A DNA stretch of 8,180 bases from an uncultured Prevotella sp. (GCA_934281565.1 CAKQXI010000107.1:1-8180); one strand, 5' to 3'. Positions 1-7,509 are shown, numbered from the stretch's first letter. Translations and numbers: made by a program. Notes: a model not told the origin generated them from the sequence alone.

Positions 1-123
1 GTGCTGGAACGCTTTGTCAGCCAGTCGCCCAAGGAATTGCTCGTGGCTCCGAAATGGGGATTGAAGAACTATGAGTTTACCAATCTCTTGAACAATAAAC
101 TGAAAGCTTGTAAAAAGATATAA
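1..123 (+). CDS. C-terminal end of an unrecognised protein (partial)
   Basis: The first frame is open from base 1 to a TAA at 121-123 and encodes the last 40 residues of a protein that begins before the window. The GTG at base 1 is just an internal codon of the fragment. The tail contains SPKELLVAPKWGLKNYEF and ends in a lysine-rich stretch. No signal, membrane segment or motif can be assigned from so little sequence, and I do not recognise the family. It lies 56 nt upstream of the glycosyltransferase on the same strand, so the two may be co-transcribed. Codon use looks like that of the neighbours, which supports real coding rather than chance. Confidence 0.6.
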   Translation: MLERFVSQSPKELLVAPKWGLKNYEFTNLLNNKLKACKKI

Positions 124-136
124 TAACCTGAAGGAC

Positions 137-174
137 AAGTGATTTCTTCACTTCTCGTTCTTCTTTCTTCACTT
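137..174 (+). repeat. Short hairpin and 11-bp direct repeat between genes
   Basis: AAGTGA (137-142) is complementary to TCACTT (148-153) across a 5-nt loop. The 11-mer TTTCTTCACTT occurs at 143-153 and again at 164-174, so CAAGTGA (136-142) can pair with either copy; the second match (169-175) is 7 bp. No T-run follows, so it is not a convincing terminator. It lies directly before the glycosyltransferase start and could shape the intercistronic mRNA, or be chance. Confidence 0.35.
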
Positions 175-179
175 GAATT

Positions 180-1202
180 ATGGCAAAAGTAGCAATCGTT
201 ATATTGAATTGGAATGGGCAAAAGATGCTTGCCAAGTATCTTCCCAATGTACTGGAATACTCTCGGCAAGATGCTGAGATATGGGTGGCGGACAACTGTT
301 CCTCCGATGAGTCGATGCATTTGCTGGAAACACAGTTCCCACAAGTAAAAACCATCGTCTTGGAACAGAACTTTGGTTTTGCCGAAGGATACAACCGTGC
401 GCTTTCTCAGATAGAGGCAGATTATTATGTCTTGCTCAATAGCGATGTGGAGGTATGTCATCATTGGCTGACACCACTGATAGAGTTTATGGACAGTCAT
501 CCGCAGGTAGCGGCATGCCAGCCTAAACTTCTTTCCGAACAAGATAAGGATAGCTTTGAGTATGCTGGTGCATGTGGCGGTTTTATAGATAAATATGGCT
601 ATCCATTCTGCCGTGGGCGTATTTTCGATACAGTGGAGGAGGATAATGGGCAGTATGACTATCAGCAAGAGATATTCTGGGCTACGGGAGCTTGTATGAT
701 GGTACGTGCTGATGATTATTGGGATGTGGGTGGATTGGATGATCGCTTCTTTGCCCACAATGAGGAGATAGACCTTTGTTGGAGACTCCGTTTGCAAGGA
801 AAGAAAGTCTATTGCATCCCAGAAAGCGAGGTGTTCCATGTTGGTGGTGGAACTTTGCCAAAGAGCAATCCGATGAAGACTTATCTCAATTTCAGGAACA
901 ACTTGACGATGCTGTATAAGAACTTGAGCGACAGTGATTTGAACCATGTGATGAGAGTGAGGTGGTTCTTGGATTATCTGGCAGCGTTTGAGACTTTGAT
1001 ATTGAAGCATAATTGGGGAGATTTCAAGGCGATTTATAAGGCACGCAAGGCTTTCAAAGTTTGGCGCAAGGACTTTGAGAGAGACCGTTACGAGATACAG
1101 GCTTCCAGAAAGACAGGAAAGGTTGTGGGGTGCTATGAAGGTTCCATTCTCTGGCAGTATTATGCCAAGGGGAAAAAGACATTCAAGGACCTCAAACTAT
1201 AA
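180..1202 (+). CDS. Family 2 glycosyltransferase, rhamnosyltransferase (WbbL)-like
   Basis: 340 residues, no signal peptide and no clear membrane segment, so a cytosolic or membrane-associated enzyme. It has a GT-A fold typical of glycosyltransferase family 2: an N-terminal strand and nucleotide-binding start VAIVILNWNG (residues 4-13), VADNCSSDES (36-45), NFGFAEGYN (64-72), and the DxD-like LLNSDVEV (85-92, metal-binding D89). The acceptor side carries ATGACMMVR (168-176) and GGLDDRFFAHNEEIDLCWRL (184-203), with likely catalytic acid residues E195/E196/D198, followed by H220-VGGGT. This layout is that of WbbL and related rhamnosyltransferases, which transfer a sugar from a nucleotide donor to a lipid-linked or surface glycan. 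The actual donor and acceptor cannot be read from the sequence. The ATG at 180 has no Shine-Dalgarno, as is usual in this phylum, and puts the first strand at the expected N-terminus. The basic C-terminal 80 residues may bind membrane. Confidence 0.9.
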   Translation: MAKVAIVILNWNGQKMLAKYLPNVLEYSRQDAEIWVADNCSSDESMHLLETQFPQVKTIVLEQNFGFAEGYNRALSQIEADYYVLLNSDVEVCHHWLTPLIEFMDSHPQVAACQPKLLSEQDKDSFEYAGACGGFIDKYGYPFCRGRIFDTVEEDNGQYDYQQEIFWATGACMMVRADDYWDVGGLDDRFFAHNEEIDLCWRLRLQGKKVYCIPESEVFHVGGGTLPKSNPMKTYLNFRNNLTMLYKNLSDSDLNHVMRVRWFLDYLAAFETLILKHNWGDFKAIYKARKAFKVWRKDFERDRYEIQASRKTGKVVGCYEGSILWQYYAKGKKTFKDLKL

Positions 1203-1318
1203 TTTTTGATTTTTTAGTTTAAAATGACGAATTTAAAAACATTTCCTCCTTAAAACTTGGAATTTAAAAACTTTTTTAGTATTTTTGCACACGTAACTAA
1301 AGAAGATTGTATAACTAA
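1203..1318. other. AT-rich gap with 12-bp direct repeat and promoter
   Basis: The 116 bp between the glycosyltransferase and the lipoprotein gene are very AT-rich. GAATTTAAAAAC occurs exactly at 1229-1240 and 1260-1271, 31 bp apart; the second copy lies in the spacer of the promoter described below. No good terminator hairpin for the upstream gene is visible. Confidence 0.6.
1257..1287 (+). promoter_or_regulatory. Bacteroidetes-type promoter for the GldB-like/DPP IV operon
   Basis: The -7 element TATTTTTG (1280-1287) fits TAnnTTTG. A -33 element cTTG (TTG at 1257-1259) lies 20 bp upstream, within the usual 19-21 bp. Transcription should start near 1293-1295, giving a leader of about 25 nt before the GTG start. 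It is the only such match in this gap. Confidence 0.7.
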
Positions 1319-2137
1319 GTGAGAAAGGTATATCATTATATAGTCATTTTAGCAATCCTGTTGCTTTGTTCGGCTTGTGAGTATAAGTTTAAGTCGAATG
1401 AGGAAGATTTGGCTGCGTCACTGGCGGTGCAACGATACGACCGCTTGGAAAGTCGCTATCTCACTACGGGCGACTTTTCTGCCTTGCAGCAAATGAATAC
1501 AGACTATCCTATCGAGACTCGTACCTTAATAGAGAAGATGCTTCAGCTTGGCACCATTACCGACCCAAATATCAGCAATCGTTTCTTGATGTTTTATCAA
1601 GATTCTACCTTGCAGTCATTGATAGCTGATGCTGAGGCTGAATATGCCAATATGGATGACATTAACCAACAGTTGAGGGATGCTTTCGGGCGTTTGCAAG
1701 ATTGGATCCCTGAGTTACAATGTCCTGCGTTTTATGCACAGATAGGAGCACTCGACCAAAGTATCATTGTTGGCGAACATTCCGTAGGTATCTCGTTGGA
1801 CAAATATATGGGTTCTGAATATCCTCTCTATAAGAGGTTTTATAGCGCACAGCAGCGTAGCACGATGGCTCGGAGTTATATTGTGCCAGACTGCTTGACT
1901 TTCTATTTGTTAAGTATCTATCCGATGGCAAACTTCGATGACCGTCCCCAGTTGGACCGTGACTTGCACATGGGAAAAATCATGTGGGCAGTCAACAAGG
2001 CGATGGGGAAGAAGATCTTCGATACCAAATATGTCAGTACGATTTGTGCTTATGTCAAGCGAAATCCGAAGATAACGATCAAGGAGTTGCTTGAGAATGA
2101 AGATTATTCGCCTATCGAGGCTTTGCATAAAGACTAA
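1319..2137 (+). CDS. GldB-like lipoprotein
   Basis: 272 residues with a lipoprotein signal: a basic start (RK), a hydrophobic stretch at 8-16, and LLLCSAC with the likely lipidated Cys20. Position -3 is Cys rather than Leu, so the lipobox is imperfect. The body resembles the gliding-motility lipoprotein GldB: an early VQRYDRLE segment (37-44), a central VGISLDKYMGSEYPLY (156-171) matching the GldB pattern of LDxYLG followed by a P/Y pair, then SYIVPDCLTFYLLS (186-199). It ends in NPKITIKELLENEDYSP, like the GldB tail. It is shorter than flavobacterial GldB (about 320 residues) and has no HExxH. GldB is needed for gliding in Flavobacterium; its role in non-gliding gut or oral Bacteroidales is not established. 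The GTG start follows an in-frame TAA (1316-1318), so no longer start is possible, and the signal peptide begins right there. Family assignment is from recalled similarity. Confidence 0.75.
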   Translation: MRKVYHYIVILAILLLCSACEYKFKSNEEDLAASLAVQRYDRLESRYLTTGDFSALQQMNTDYPIETRTLIEKMLQLGTITDPNISNRFLMFYQDSTLQSLIADAEAEYANMDDINQQLRDAFGRLQDWIPELQCPAFYAQIGALDQSIIVGEHSVGISLDKYMGSEYPLYKRFYSAQQRSTMARSYIVPDCLTFYLLSIYPMANFDDRPQLDRDLHMGKIMWAVNKAMGKKIFDTKYVSTICAYVKRNPKITIKELLENEDYSPIEALHKD

Positions 2138-2165
2138 GGGAGAAGCTTTATATAACATTTAGATA

Positions 2166-4355
2166 ATGAAGAATTTTTTTATTATTGTTGCAAGTATCAT
2201 GATGGTATCGGCAATACATGGAGCAGAAAAGTTGGATTTGAAGTCAATTACTTCAGGCGAGTTTTCTGCTTCTTACGTTACGGGTATCAATCCCATAGAT
2301 GGTACCGATTTGTATGCTTCCATCAGCCAGGATGGCAAGCAGATTGTAAGTTATTCTTTTAAGACTGGTAAGCAAGTAGCTATACTCTTTGATGTAACCG
2401 AGGCAAAGGCTCCCTTTGAGTCTGTCGAGGGGTATGTGATGAGTCCAGATGGCAAACAGATGCTCGTCATGACCCATCGTGTTGCTGTTTATCGCCGTTC
2501 TTTTAAGGCTGAGTATTTCATTTATAACTTTGCAGCTAAGTCGCTTAAGAAACTTTCTGAGGGCAACGACCAACAGGTAGCGACTTGGTCACCAGACTCT
2601 CGTCACATTGCTTTCGTCAGGGAAAACAATCTTTTCGTTACGGATGGTGACAAAGAAGTGCAGGTAACAAAGGATGGCAAGTTCAACGAGGTCATCAATG
2701 GTATTCCTGATTGGGTCAATGAAGAAGAATTTGGCTTCAACAAGGCTTTCGCTTGGAATGCAGATGGCACTTCTATTAGTTGGATACGCTATGACGAGTC
2801 TCAGGTGAAGACTTATTCCCTACAGCTTTTCAAGGGGTTGGCACCAGAGAAGAAGCAGTTTACCGATTATCCCGGTGAGTATTCTTATAAGTATCCTAAG
2901 GCTGGTCAGGATAATTCAAAGGTTACGGTCTGGAGCTATGGCTTAAGGACAGGCAAGACAATCCAGCTCAATGTTCCATTGGATGCCGATGGCTATATTC
3001 CAAGAATAAAACAGGCTCCAGATGCAGCGAGCATTGTCGTTTTCACGATGAACCGTCACCAAGATGTGCTCAATCTTTATGCTGTCAATCCTTTCACAGG
3101 AAAGGCACGATTGATGATAAAGGAAAGTGTGCCTAAGTATGTGAGAGAGGAAGCTATGGAGGGCATCATCATTGGCGAGAAGAATATCTTGTTGCCAAGT
3201 GATAGGGATGGTTACAACCATCTTTATCTGTACGATAACCAAGGAAAGTTGGTTCGTCAGATAGAAAAAGGCAATTATGATGTTACCGCCGTTTATGGCA
3301 TGGATGAGAAGACTGGTGATGTCTATTTCCAGGCAGCCATGCTCAATCCTCACGACCGTCAGGTATATGTGGCGCATAAGAGTGGGAAAGTGGAGCGATT
3401 GTCCGATGCCGAGGGATGCAACTCTGCCATCTTCTCAGGCGATTATCAGTATTTCGTTAATACATGGAGTTCGTATAGCCATCCTTTCGTTTTCACTTCT
3501 CGTACTAATAAAGGTAAGGTGATTCGAGTGGTCGAGGATAACCAGAAGTTGTTGGATAAGACCAAACAGTATAATTGGGGTAAGCGTGAGACTTTTTCTT
3601 TCACCACTTCCGAGGGTGTGCAACTCGATGGCTGGATGGTGAAGCCTTTAGACTTTGATGCCAATAAGAAGTATCCTGTCATTCTGTTCCAATACTCAGG
3701 CCCTGGAAGTCAGCAAGTCCTTAACGCTTGGAGTTCTGGTAGCATGGGCAATGGTGGTGCTTTTGATTATTATTTGGCGCAAGAGGGTTTTATCGTCGCT
3801 TGTGTTGATGGCCGTGGAACTGGTGGTCGTGGTTCTGAGTTCGAGAAATGCACTTATTTGAAGTTGGGTGACTTGGAGTCCAAGGATCAAGTGGAGACTG
3901 CTGTTTATATGGGTAGCTTGCCGTACGTGGACAAAGACCGTATTGGCATCTGGGGCTGGAGCTTTGGTGGTTTCAATACCTTGATGAGTATGAGCGAGGG
4001 CAGACCTGTGTTTAAGGCTGGTGTGGCTGTGGCTCCACCGACAAACTGGAAGTTCTATGATACAGTATATACAGAGCGTTATATGCGTACTCCTCAAGAG
4101 AATGAGGATGGTTACAAGACCAATCCTATTGAGCGTGTGGCTAATCAGCATGGTGCCTTATTGATCTGCCATGGTGTTGCCGATGATAATGTGCATCCAC
4201 AAAACTCATACGAATATTCTGAGGCTTTGGTTCAGGCAGACAAGGATTTCAAGGAACTCTATTATACCAACCGTAATCATAGCATCTTTGGTGGAAACAC
4301 ACGCAACCATTTGTTGCGCCAGATTAGCAATTGGTTCAAGGAGCATTTATTTTAG
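2166..4355 (+). CDS. Dipeptidyl peptidase IV (S9B serine peptidase), secreted
   Basis: 729 residues, close to the usual length for bacterial DPP IV. It removes X-Pro and X-Ala dipeptides from peptide N-termini, outside the cytoplasm. A signal peptide covers residues 1-20 (cut near HGA-EK). An eight-bladed propeller follows (about 40-470), with the paired glutamates that hold the substrate amino group at E187/E188 in DWVNEEEF. The alpha/beta hydrolase domain spans about 475-729. It has the oxyanion tyrosine Y510 (QYSGPGSQ), nucleophile S599 in GWSFGG, Y635 and Y639 in VYTERYM, D673 and N675 in HGVADDNVH, and H705 in RNHSIFGG. All catalytic residues found in human DPP IV are present; GWSYGG is GWSFGG here. 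It starts 28 nt after the GldB-like gene, with a purine-rich GGGAG at 2138-2142, so it is probably in the same operon. A nutritional role in peptide use is the likely one. Confidence 0.97.
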   Translation: MKNFFIIVASIMMVSAIHGAEKLDLKSITSGEFSASYVTGINPIDGTDLYASISQDGKQIVSYSFKTGKQVAILFDVTEAKAPFESVEGYVMSPDGKQMLVMTHRVAVYRRSFKAEYFIYNFAAKSLKKLSEGNDQQVATWSPDSRHIAFVRENNLFVTDGDKEVQVTKDGKFNEVINGIPDWVNEEEFGFNKAFAWNADGTSISWIRYDESQVKTYSLQLFKGLAPEKKQFTDYPGEYSYKYPKAGQDNSKVTVWSYGLRTGKTIQLNVPLDADGYIPRIKQAPDAASIVVFTMNRHQDVLNLYAVNPFTGKARLMIKESVPKYVREEAMEGIIIGEKNILLPSDRDGYNHLYLYDNQGKLVRQIEKGNYDVTAVYGMDEKTGDVYFQAAMLNPHDRQVYVAHKSGKVERLSDAEGCNSAIFSGDYQYFVNTWSSYSHPFVFTSRTNKGKVIRVVEDNQKLLDKTKQYNWGKRETFSFTTSEGVQLDGWMVKPLDFDANKKYPVILFQYSGPGSQQVLNAWSSGSMGNGGAFDYYLAQEGFIVACVDGRGTGGRGSEFEKCTYLKLGDLESKDQVETAVYMGSLPYVDKDRIGIWGWSFGGFNTLMSMSEGRPVFKAGVAVAPPTNWKFYDTVYTERYMRTPQENEDGYKTNPIERVANQHGALLICHGVADDNVHPQNSYEYSEALVQADKDFKELYYTNRNHSIFGGNTRNHLLRQISNWFKEHLF

Positions 4356-4457
4356 GAGTTAAAGGAGTTAAGGGAGTTAAGACAAATGCTTTTAGCTGCT
4401 TACTTTGTCTGCCAAAGCTAATGTCTTAACTCCCTTAACTCCTTAGCTTCTTTAACT
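4355..4457. repeat. Convergent-gene inverted repeat built from 9-bp tandem units
   Basis: GGAGTTAAA (4355-4363) is followed by two copies of GGAGTTAAG (4364-4372, 4373-4381). The complementary units CTTAACTCC lie at 4425-4442, and a degenerate fourth unit TTTAACTAC follows at 4451-4459. Bases 4362-4384 pair perfectly with 4422-4444 (23 bp) around a 37-nt loop. Inside the loop TTAGCT (4392-4397) can pair with AGCTAA (4416-4421). AGACAAA (4380-4386) can instead pair with TTTGTCT (4404-4410), giving a competing fold. The G of the peptidase stop codon TAG is the first base of the array. It sits between two converging genes and could end transcription both ways, but neither side has a T-run, so it is not a standard intrinsic terminator. 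Confidence 0.85.
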
Positions 4458-4470
4458 ACTCTGAAAACGA

Positions 4471-4965
4471 TTATTTCCTCTTTTTCGCTTTCTTCCCAGC
4501 TTTCACTTCTTGCATCTCCTCATTCGGCTCAATAGGCTTAAAGAAGAACTCCCCATTGTTGATAACCTTTACATGGTAAGCAGGCTTGTCACCCCCTCTC
4601 TTGTTCTTCTTTCTCTTAGGTGGAGCCGTGTACTTGTCGTGGAGCTTAACCCATTGACCTTCCAATTTCTTATGGTTAGTTCCAAAGAAGACGACACACG
4701 TACGGTTGTTTTCTCCCCTTGATTCTAAGTAGTCGCGCAACTGATAGGAATAGTTCTCACGCCCCACCAGGAATTTAGAATTGCTCTTGGTGTAAATCCA
4801 GGCAGAGTCCACTTCCTGTACTGCGGTGAAATAGACCGTAGAGTCATTGAAAGAAGCAGCGATGCCAAACATATAGACTCTTTTCATCTCGTTCTTCGCC
4901 GAGACGGAGAGTGACATCAGCAATGCTGCGACTATTGAAGCTAATGCTAATTTTGATAGTTTCAT
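4471..4965 (-). CDS. Small secreted basic protein of unknown function
   Basis: 164 residues. A clear signal peptide covers about residues 1-23 (LALASIVAALLMSLSVSA, cut before KNE), so the product is exported to the periplasm or beyond. The mature part starts with RVYMFGIAASFNDSTVYFT (29-47), then has WIYTKSNSKFLVGRENYSYQ and a short NRTCVVFFGTNHKKLEGQW stretch (88-105) with the only cysteine, C90. A lysine/arginine-rich segment (PPKRKKNKRGG, 115-125) and a lysine-rich tail (KAGKKAKKRK, 155-164) make it strongly basic. I recall similar proteins as conserved hypotheticals in Bacteroidales but know no function. The gene follows the sigma factor gene by 27 nt with no terminator between, so it is probably read from that transcript. 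It converges with the peptidase gene across an inverted repeat. The ATG at 4965 fits the signal peptide. Confidence 0.85.
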   Translation of the reverse strand: MKLSKLALASIVAALLMSLSVSAKNEMKRVYMFGIAASFNDSTVYFTAVQEVDSAWIYTKSNSKFLVGRENYSYQLRDYLESRGENNRTCVVFFGTNHKKLEGQWVKLHDKYTAPPKRKKNKRGGDKPAYHVKVINNGEFFFKPIEPNEEMQEVKAGKKAKKRK

Positions 4966-4992
4966 TTTTTACCTTAGTTATTTTAAGCCTAC

Positions 4993-5853
4993 TTATCCAA
5001 GATAGGATTTCAGCAATTTATTTTTTGTACTGTGGCGGAGTCGGCGTATGGCTTTCTCCTTGATTTGCCTTACCCTTTCTCGGGTAAGACCATATTTGAC
5101 ACCAATTTCTTCCAGTGTCATTTCTTGTTTGCCTATGCCGAAGAAAGCAGTGACGATGGTACGCTCCTTGTCATTTAGCAAGTCGAGTGCCCTGACGATT
5201 TCTTCACGCAATGATTCCTTTTCCAACTCATTGTCTGCAGATGGAATATCTGTACTGGGGAGGACATCCAGCAAACTGCCGTCCTCACTCTCCGAGAAAG
5301 GAGCATCCACACTTACATGATGGGTGCTCACCTTCATGGCATCGGCTATCTTGTCTTCGGGTAAGTCCACACGGTCGGCAATCTCGTTCATGCTGGGGCG
5401 ACGTTCGTATTCTTGCTCGAACTTGTTCAGCTCACGGTTGATTTTATTGACACTTCCCACTTGGTTGAGTGGCAGTCTGACGATGCGACTTTGTTCCGCA
5501 ATGGCTTGCAGGATGCTTTGCCTAATCCACCATACGGCGTATGATATGAACTTAAATCCCCTTGTCTCATCAAATTTCTCAGCGGCTTTTATCAAGCCAA
5601 CGTTGCCTTCGTTGATAAGGTCTGGCAGGCTAAGGCCTTGGTTTTGGTACTGTTTAGCTACAGACACAACAAACCTTAAGTTGGCTTTTGTCAACCTGTC
5701 GAGTGCCTTGCGATCACCTTTTCTTATTCTTTGTGCCAATTCGACCTCCTCGTCAACAGAGAGGAGTTCCTCATGTCCAATTTCTTGGAGATACTTATCT
5801 AACGATGCACTTTCTCGATTTGTTATCGATTTTGAAATTTTCAGTTGTCTCAT
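4993..5853 (-). CDS. rpoD: Primary (housekeeping) sigma factor, Bacteroidetes RpoD/SigA type
   Basis: 286 residues; directs RNA polymerase core to housekeeping promoters. Region 1.2 is at about 13-45 (SLDKYLQEIGHEELLS), region 2 at 52-122 with DLINEGNVGLIKAAEKFD (78-95) and the promoter-melting and -10-reading helix FKFISYAVWWIRQSI (100-114). Region 3 spans about 132-190. Region 4 (222-284) carries the helix-turn-helix MTLEEIGVKYGLTRERVRQI (245-264). Region 1.1 is missing, which is normal for the primary sigma of this phylum and gives its short length. The protein should recognise TAnnTTTG-type promoters, including the one in front of its own gene. An in-frame TAA lies 9 bases upstream of the ATG, so the start is secure. 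The gene is followed by a small secreted-protein gene in the same direction. Confidence 0.96.
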   Translation of the reverse strand: MRQLKISKSITNRESASLDKYLQEIGHEELLSVDEEVELAQRIRKGDRKALDRLTKANLRFVVSVAKQYQNQGLSLPDLINEGNVGLIKAAEKFDETRGFKFISYAVWWIRQSILQAIAEQSRIVRLPLNQVGSVNKINRELNKFEQEYERRPSMNEIADRVDLPEDKIADAMKVSTHHVSVDAPFSESEDGSLLDVLPSTDIPSADNELEKESLREEIVRALDLLNDKERTIVTAFFGIGKQEMTLEEIGVKYGLTRERVRQIKEKAIRRLRHSTKNKLLKSYLG

Positions 5854-5879
5854 GGTGTAGCATTAATTTAAAGTACGTG

Positions 5880-5911
5880 CAAAAATACGCTTTTTTGTTC
5901 AGAATGACAAA
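5880..5911 (-). promoter_or_regulatory. Promoter of the sigma factor gene
   Basis: On the minus strand, the -33 element TTTG (5911-5908) and the -7 element TATTTTTG (5887-5880) are 20 bp apart, an exact match to TTTG-N19-21-TAnnTTTG. The start site should be near 5873, leaving a leader of about 20 nt before the ATG at 5853. The -33 TTTG is the end of the T-run of the htrA terminator. Confidence 0.85.
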
Positions 5912-5948
5912 AAAAATAGTAGATATTTTGTTAAAATACCTACTATTT
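5909..5948 (-). terminator. Intrinsic terminator of htrA
   Basis: On the minus strand AAATAGTAG (5948-5940) pairs perfectly with CTACTATTT (5922-5914). A single A-C mismatch follows, then 6 more pairs (5938-5933 with 5929-5924) and a 3-nt loop. A run of eight T's (5916-5909) comes directly after. It begins 46 nt after the htrA stop codon and has the full shape of a Rho-independent terminator, though the stem is AT-rich. The T-run runs into the sigma gene's -33 box. Confidence 0.85.
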
Positions 5949-5993
5949 GTCGTTTTTTATTCAAAACCTATAGGTTTGTGTCTGCTTCACATC

Positions 5994-7463
5994 TTAGTCT
6001 TTCTGCAAAGGAACTGCGAAGTAAGCCTTCTTGCCTGTTGGCCACATTCCTTGGATGTAGAGTACAGGGTCCTTGCTGGTTGAGGCACTCTTTACGTTCT
6101 TTTGCAAGTCATCCAGTGTGTTGATGTTGTTGTCGTTGATTTTCTGGATGATGAAACCACGAGAGATGCCAGCATCTTTCAGTGCTCCGTTGTTGACCTT
6201 GGTCACCTCCACACCATAGTTGATGCCTAACTGTTTCTTCTGTGCCTCGGTTATCTGGCGGAAGTTGCCACCTAATACATCAAGGTCTGCGCTCTTGATG
6301 ACAGATGTGGTTCCTTGGGCATTCTTCAATGTGATGGTCTTGCTGAAACTATGTTTGTTGCGCAAGTAGGTGATGGTCATCTTGTCGCCAGGGCGCTTCC
6401 CGTTGAGAATTTCCTGTAGCTCTGCCATCTTGCTCACTTTCTTGCCATCTACCTTGGTGATGACGTCGCCTTCTTTCAAGCCAGCTTCAGCACCGTTGCC
6501 GTCCTCGTCCACTTTGGCTATGTATACGCCCTCGTTTGTGCCAAGGTCTACTTCCTTGCCGTTGTCTTTCTGTGCATTGATATAGTTGAGTACATCGCTA
6601 CCTTGGATGCTCAGCATCACACGTTGTACGCTACCATATTGCTTCAAGTCGGCTACCACCTTGTTCATGATGGAGGTAGGGATGGCAAAGCCATAGCCTG
6701 AGAACGAACCTGTCTGTGAGTAGAGCATGGCATTGATGCCTACCAACTCGCCCTGTGTGTTGACCAAGGCACCGCCAGAGTTACCTGCGTTGATGGCAGC
6801 ATCTGTCTGGATGAAACTCTCTACGCCGTTGGCACCGAGTGAGCGAGCCTTGGCAGAAATGATACCTGCTGTAACGGTGTTGTTAAGACCGAATGGGTTG
6901 CCCACTGCAATGACCCATTCGCCTACCTTGATCTTGTCGCTGTCGGCGATAGGCAGGGTGGGGAGGTCTTTCCCGTTGATTTTGATAAGTGCCAAGTCGG
7001 TAGACTTATCTGTGCCAATGATACGAGCAGAGAATTCACGGTTGTCGTTTAATGTAACGGTCAGTTCGTCAGCACCCTCTACCACGTGGTTGTTGGTAAC
7101 GATATAACCATCAGTGCTGATGATGACACCAGAGCCAGTAGCCTCTCTTTTTGGGGTCTGTACTTTCTGTTTGCGTGTGCCGCCGTTTCCGTTGCCTGGG
7201 TTGCCAAAGAACCCGAATGGGTCAAAGAAACCTCCGAATGGGTCGTCTTGGACATCAACGGTCTTGGTCTTTGAGTTCTGTACATATTTGATGTGTACTA
7301 CGGCAGGCAGAGCTTTCTCCGCGGCGTATGTCAAGTCTACTGGTTGCCCGGGGGCAGCTGCCGTTACAGCTGGGGCAGCGTTTACTTTCATAAAGGCACC
7401 TGCTGAGAATGCGAGAGAACTGACGCATAGCACAGCCATTACATAATTAGTGATTTTTCTCAT
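5994..7463 (-). CDS. htrA: HtrA/DegP-family periplasmic serine protease
   Basis: 489 residues, typical of DegP/DegQ. It degrades or refolds damaged proteins in the periplasm under stress. An N-terminal signal (hydrophobic residues 8-22) is followed by several possible cuts near A23-A30. The linker after LPAVVHIKY is rich in Gly and Phe (DPFGGFFDPFGFFGNPG, 74-90), corresponding to the regulatory LA loop. The chymotrypsin-like domain holds the full triad: H126 in TNNHVV, D156 in TDLALIKI, and S229 in GNSGGAL. Two PDZ domains follow (about 275-380, with GVYIAKVDEDGNGAEAGLKEGDVITKVDG, and 395-487), as in DegP, so it probably forms cage-like oligomers. The ATG at 7463 is preceded by AGGAT at very short spacing. 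It is transcribed alone, ending at the hairpin at 5909-5948. No stress-sigma motif is visible, only a housekeeping-type promoter. Confidence 0.96.
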   Translation of the reverse strand: MRKITNYVMAVLCVSSLAFSAGAFMKVNAAPAVTAAAPGQPVDLTYAAEKALPAVVHIKYVQNSKTKTVDVQDDPFGGFFDPFGFFGNPGNGNGGTRKQKVQTPKREATGSGVIISTDGYIVTNNHVVEGADELTVTLNDNREFSARIIGTDKSTDLALIKINGKDLPTLPIADSDKIKVGEWVIAVGNPFGLNNTVTAGIISAKARSLGANGVESFIQTDAAINAGNSGGALVNTQGELVGINAMLYSQTGSFSGYGFAIPTSIMNKVVADLKQYGSVQRVMLSIQGSDVLNYINAQKDNGKEVDLGTNEGVYIAKVDEDGNGAEAGLKEGDVITKVDGKKVSKMAELQEILNGKRPGDKMTITYLRNKHSFSKTITLKNAQGTTSVIKSADLDVLGGNFRQITEAQKKQLGINYGVEVTKVNNGALKDAGISRGFIIQKINDNNINTLDDLQKNVKSASTSKDPVLYIQGMWPTGKKAYFAVPLQKD

Positions 7464-7509
7464 ATCCTATATTATTTTTTAATTATTACTTTCTTGCTAA
7501 ATTCGGGTG

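Noticed and set aside
137..153. A terminator for the partial first gene
   Set aside because: The stem is only 6 bp and no T-run follows.
69..1010. A 313-codon open frame on the minus strand
   Set aside because: It lies wholly opposite the well-supported glycosyltransferase gene, and its translation has no recognisable domain and reads like an antisense shadow.
3696..4151. A 151-codon open frame on the minus strand
   Set aside because: It lies inside the catalytic domain of the dipeptidyl peptidase, whose active-site residues are all present in the other frame.
4362..4444. A classical Rho-independent terminator
   Set aside because: The stem is strong, but no T-run follows on either strand and the loop is 37 nt long.
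5324..5860. A 178-codon open frame on the plus strand
   Set aside because: It is antisense to the sigma factor gene, whose protein motifs are complete; serine- and leucine-rich composition is typical of a shadow frame.
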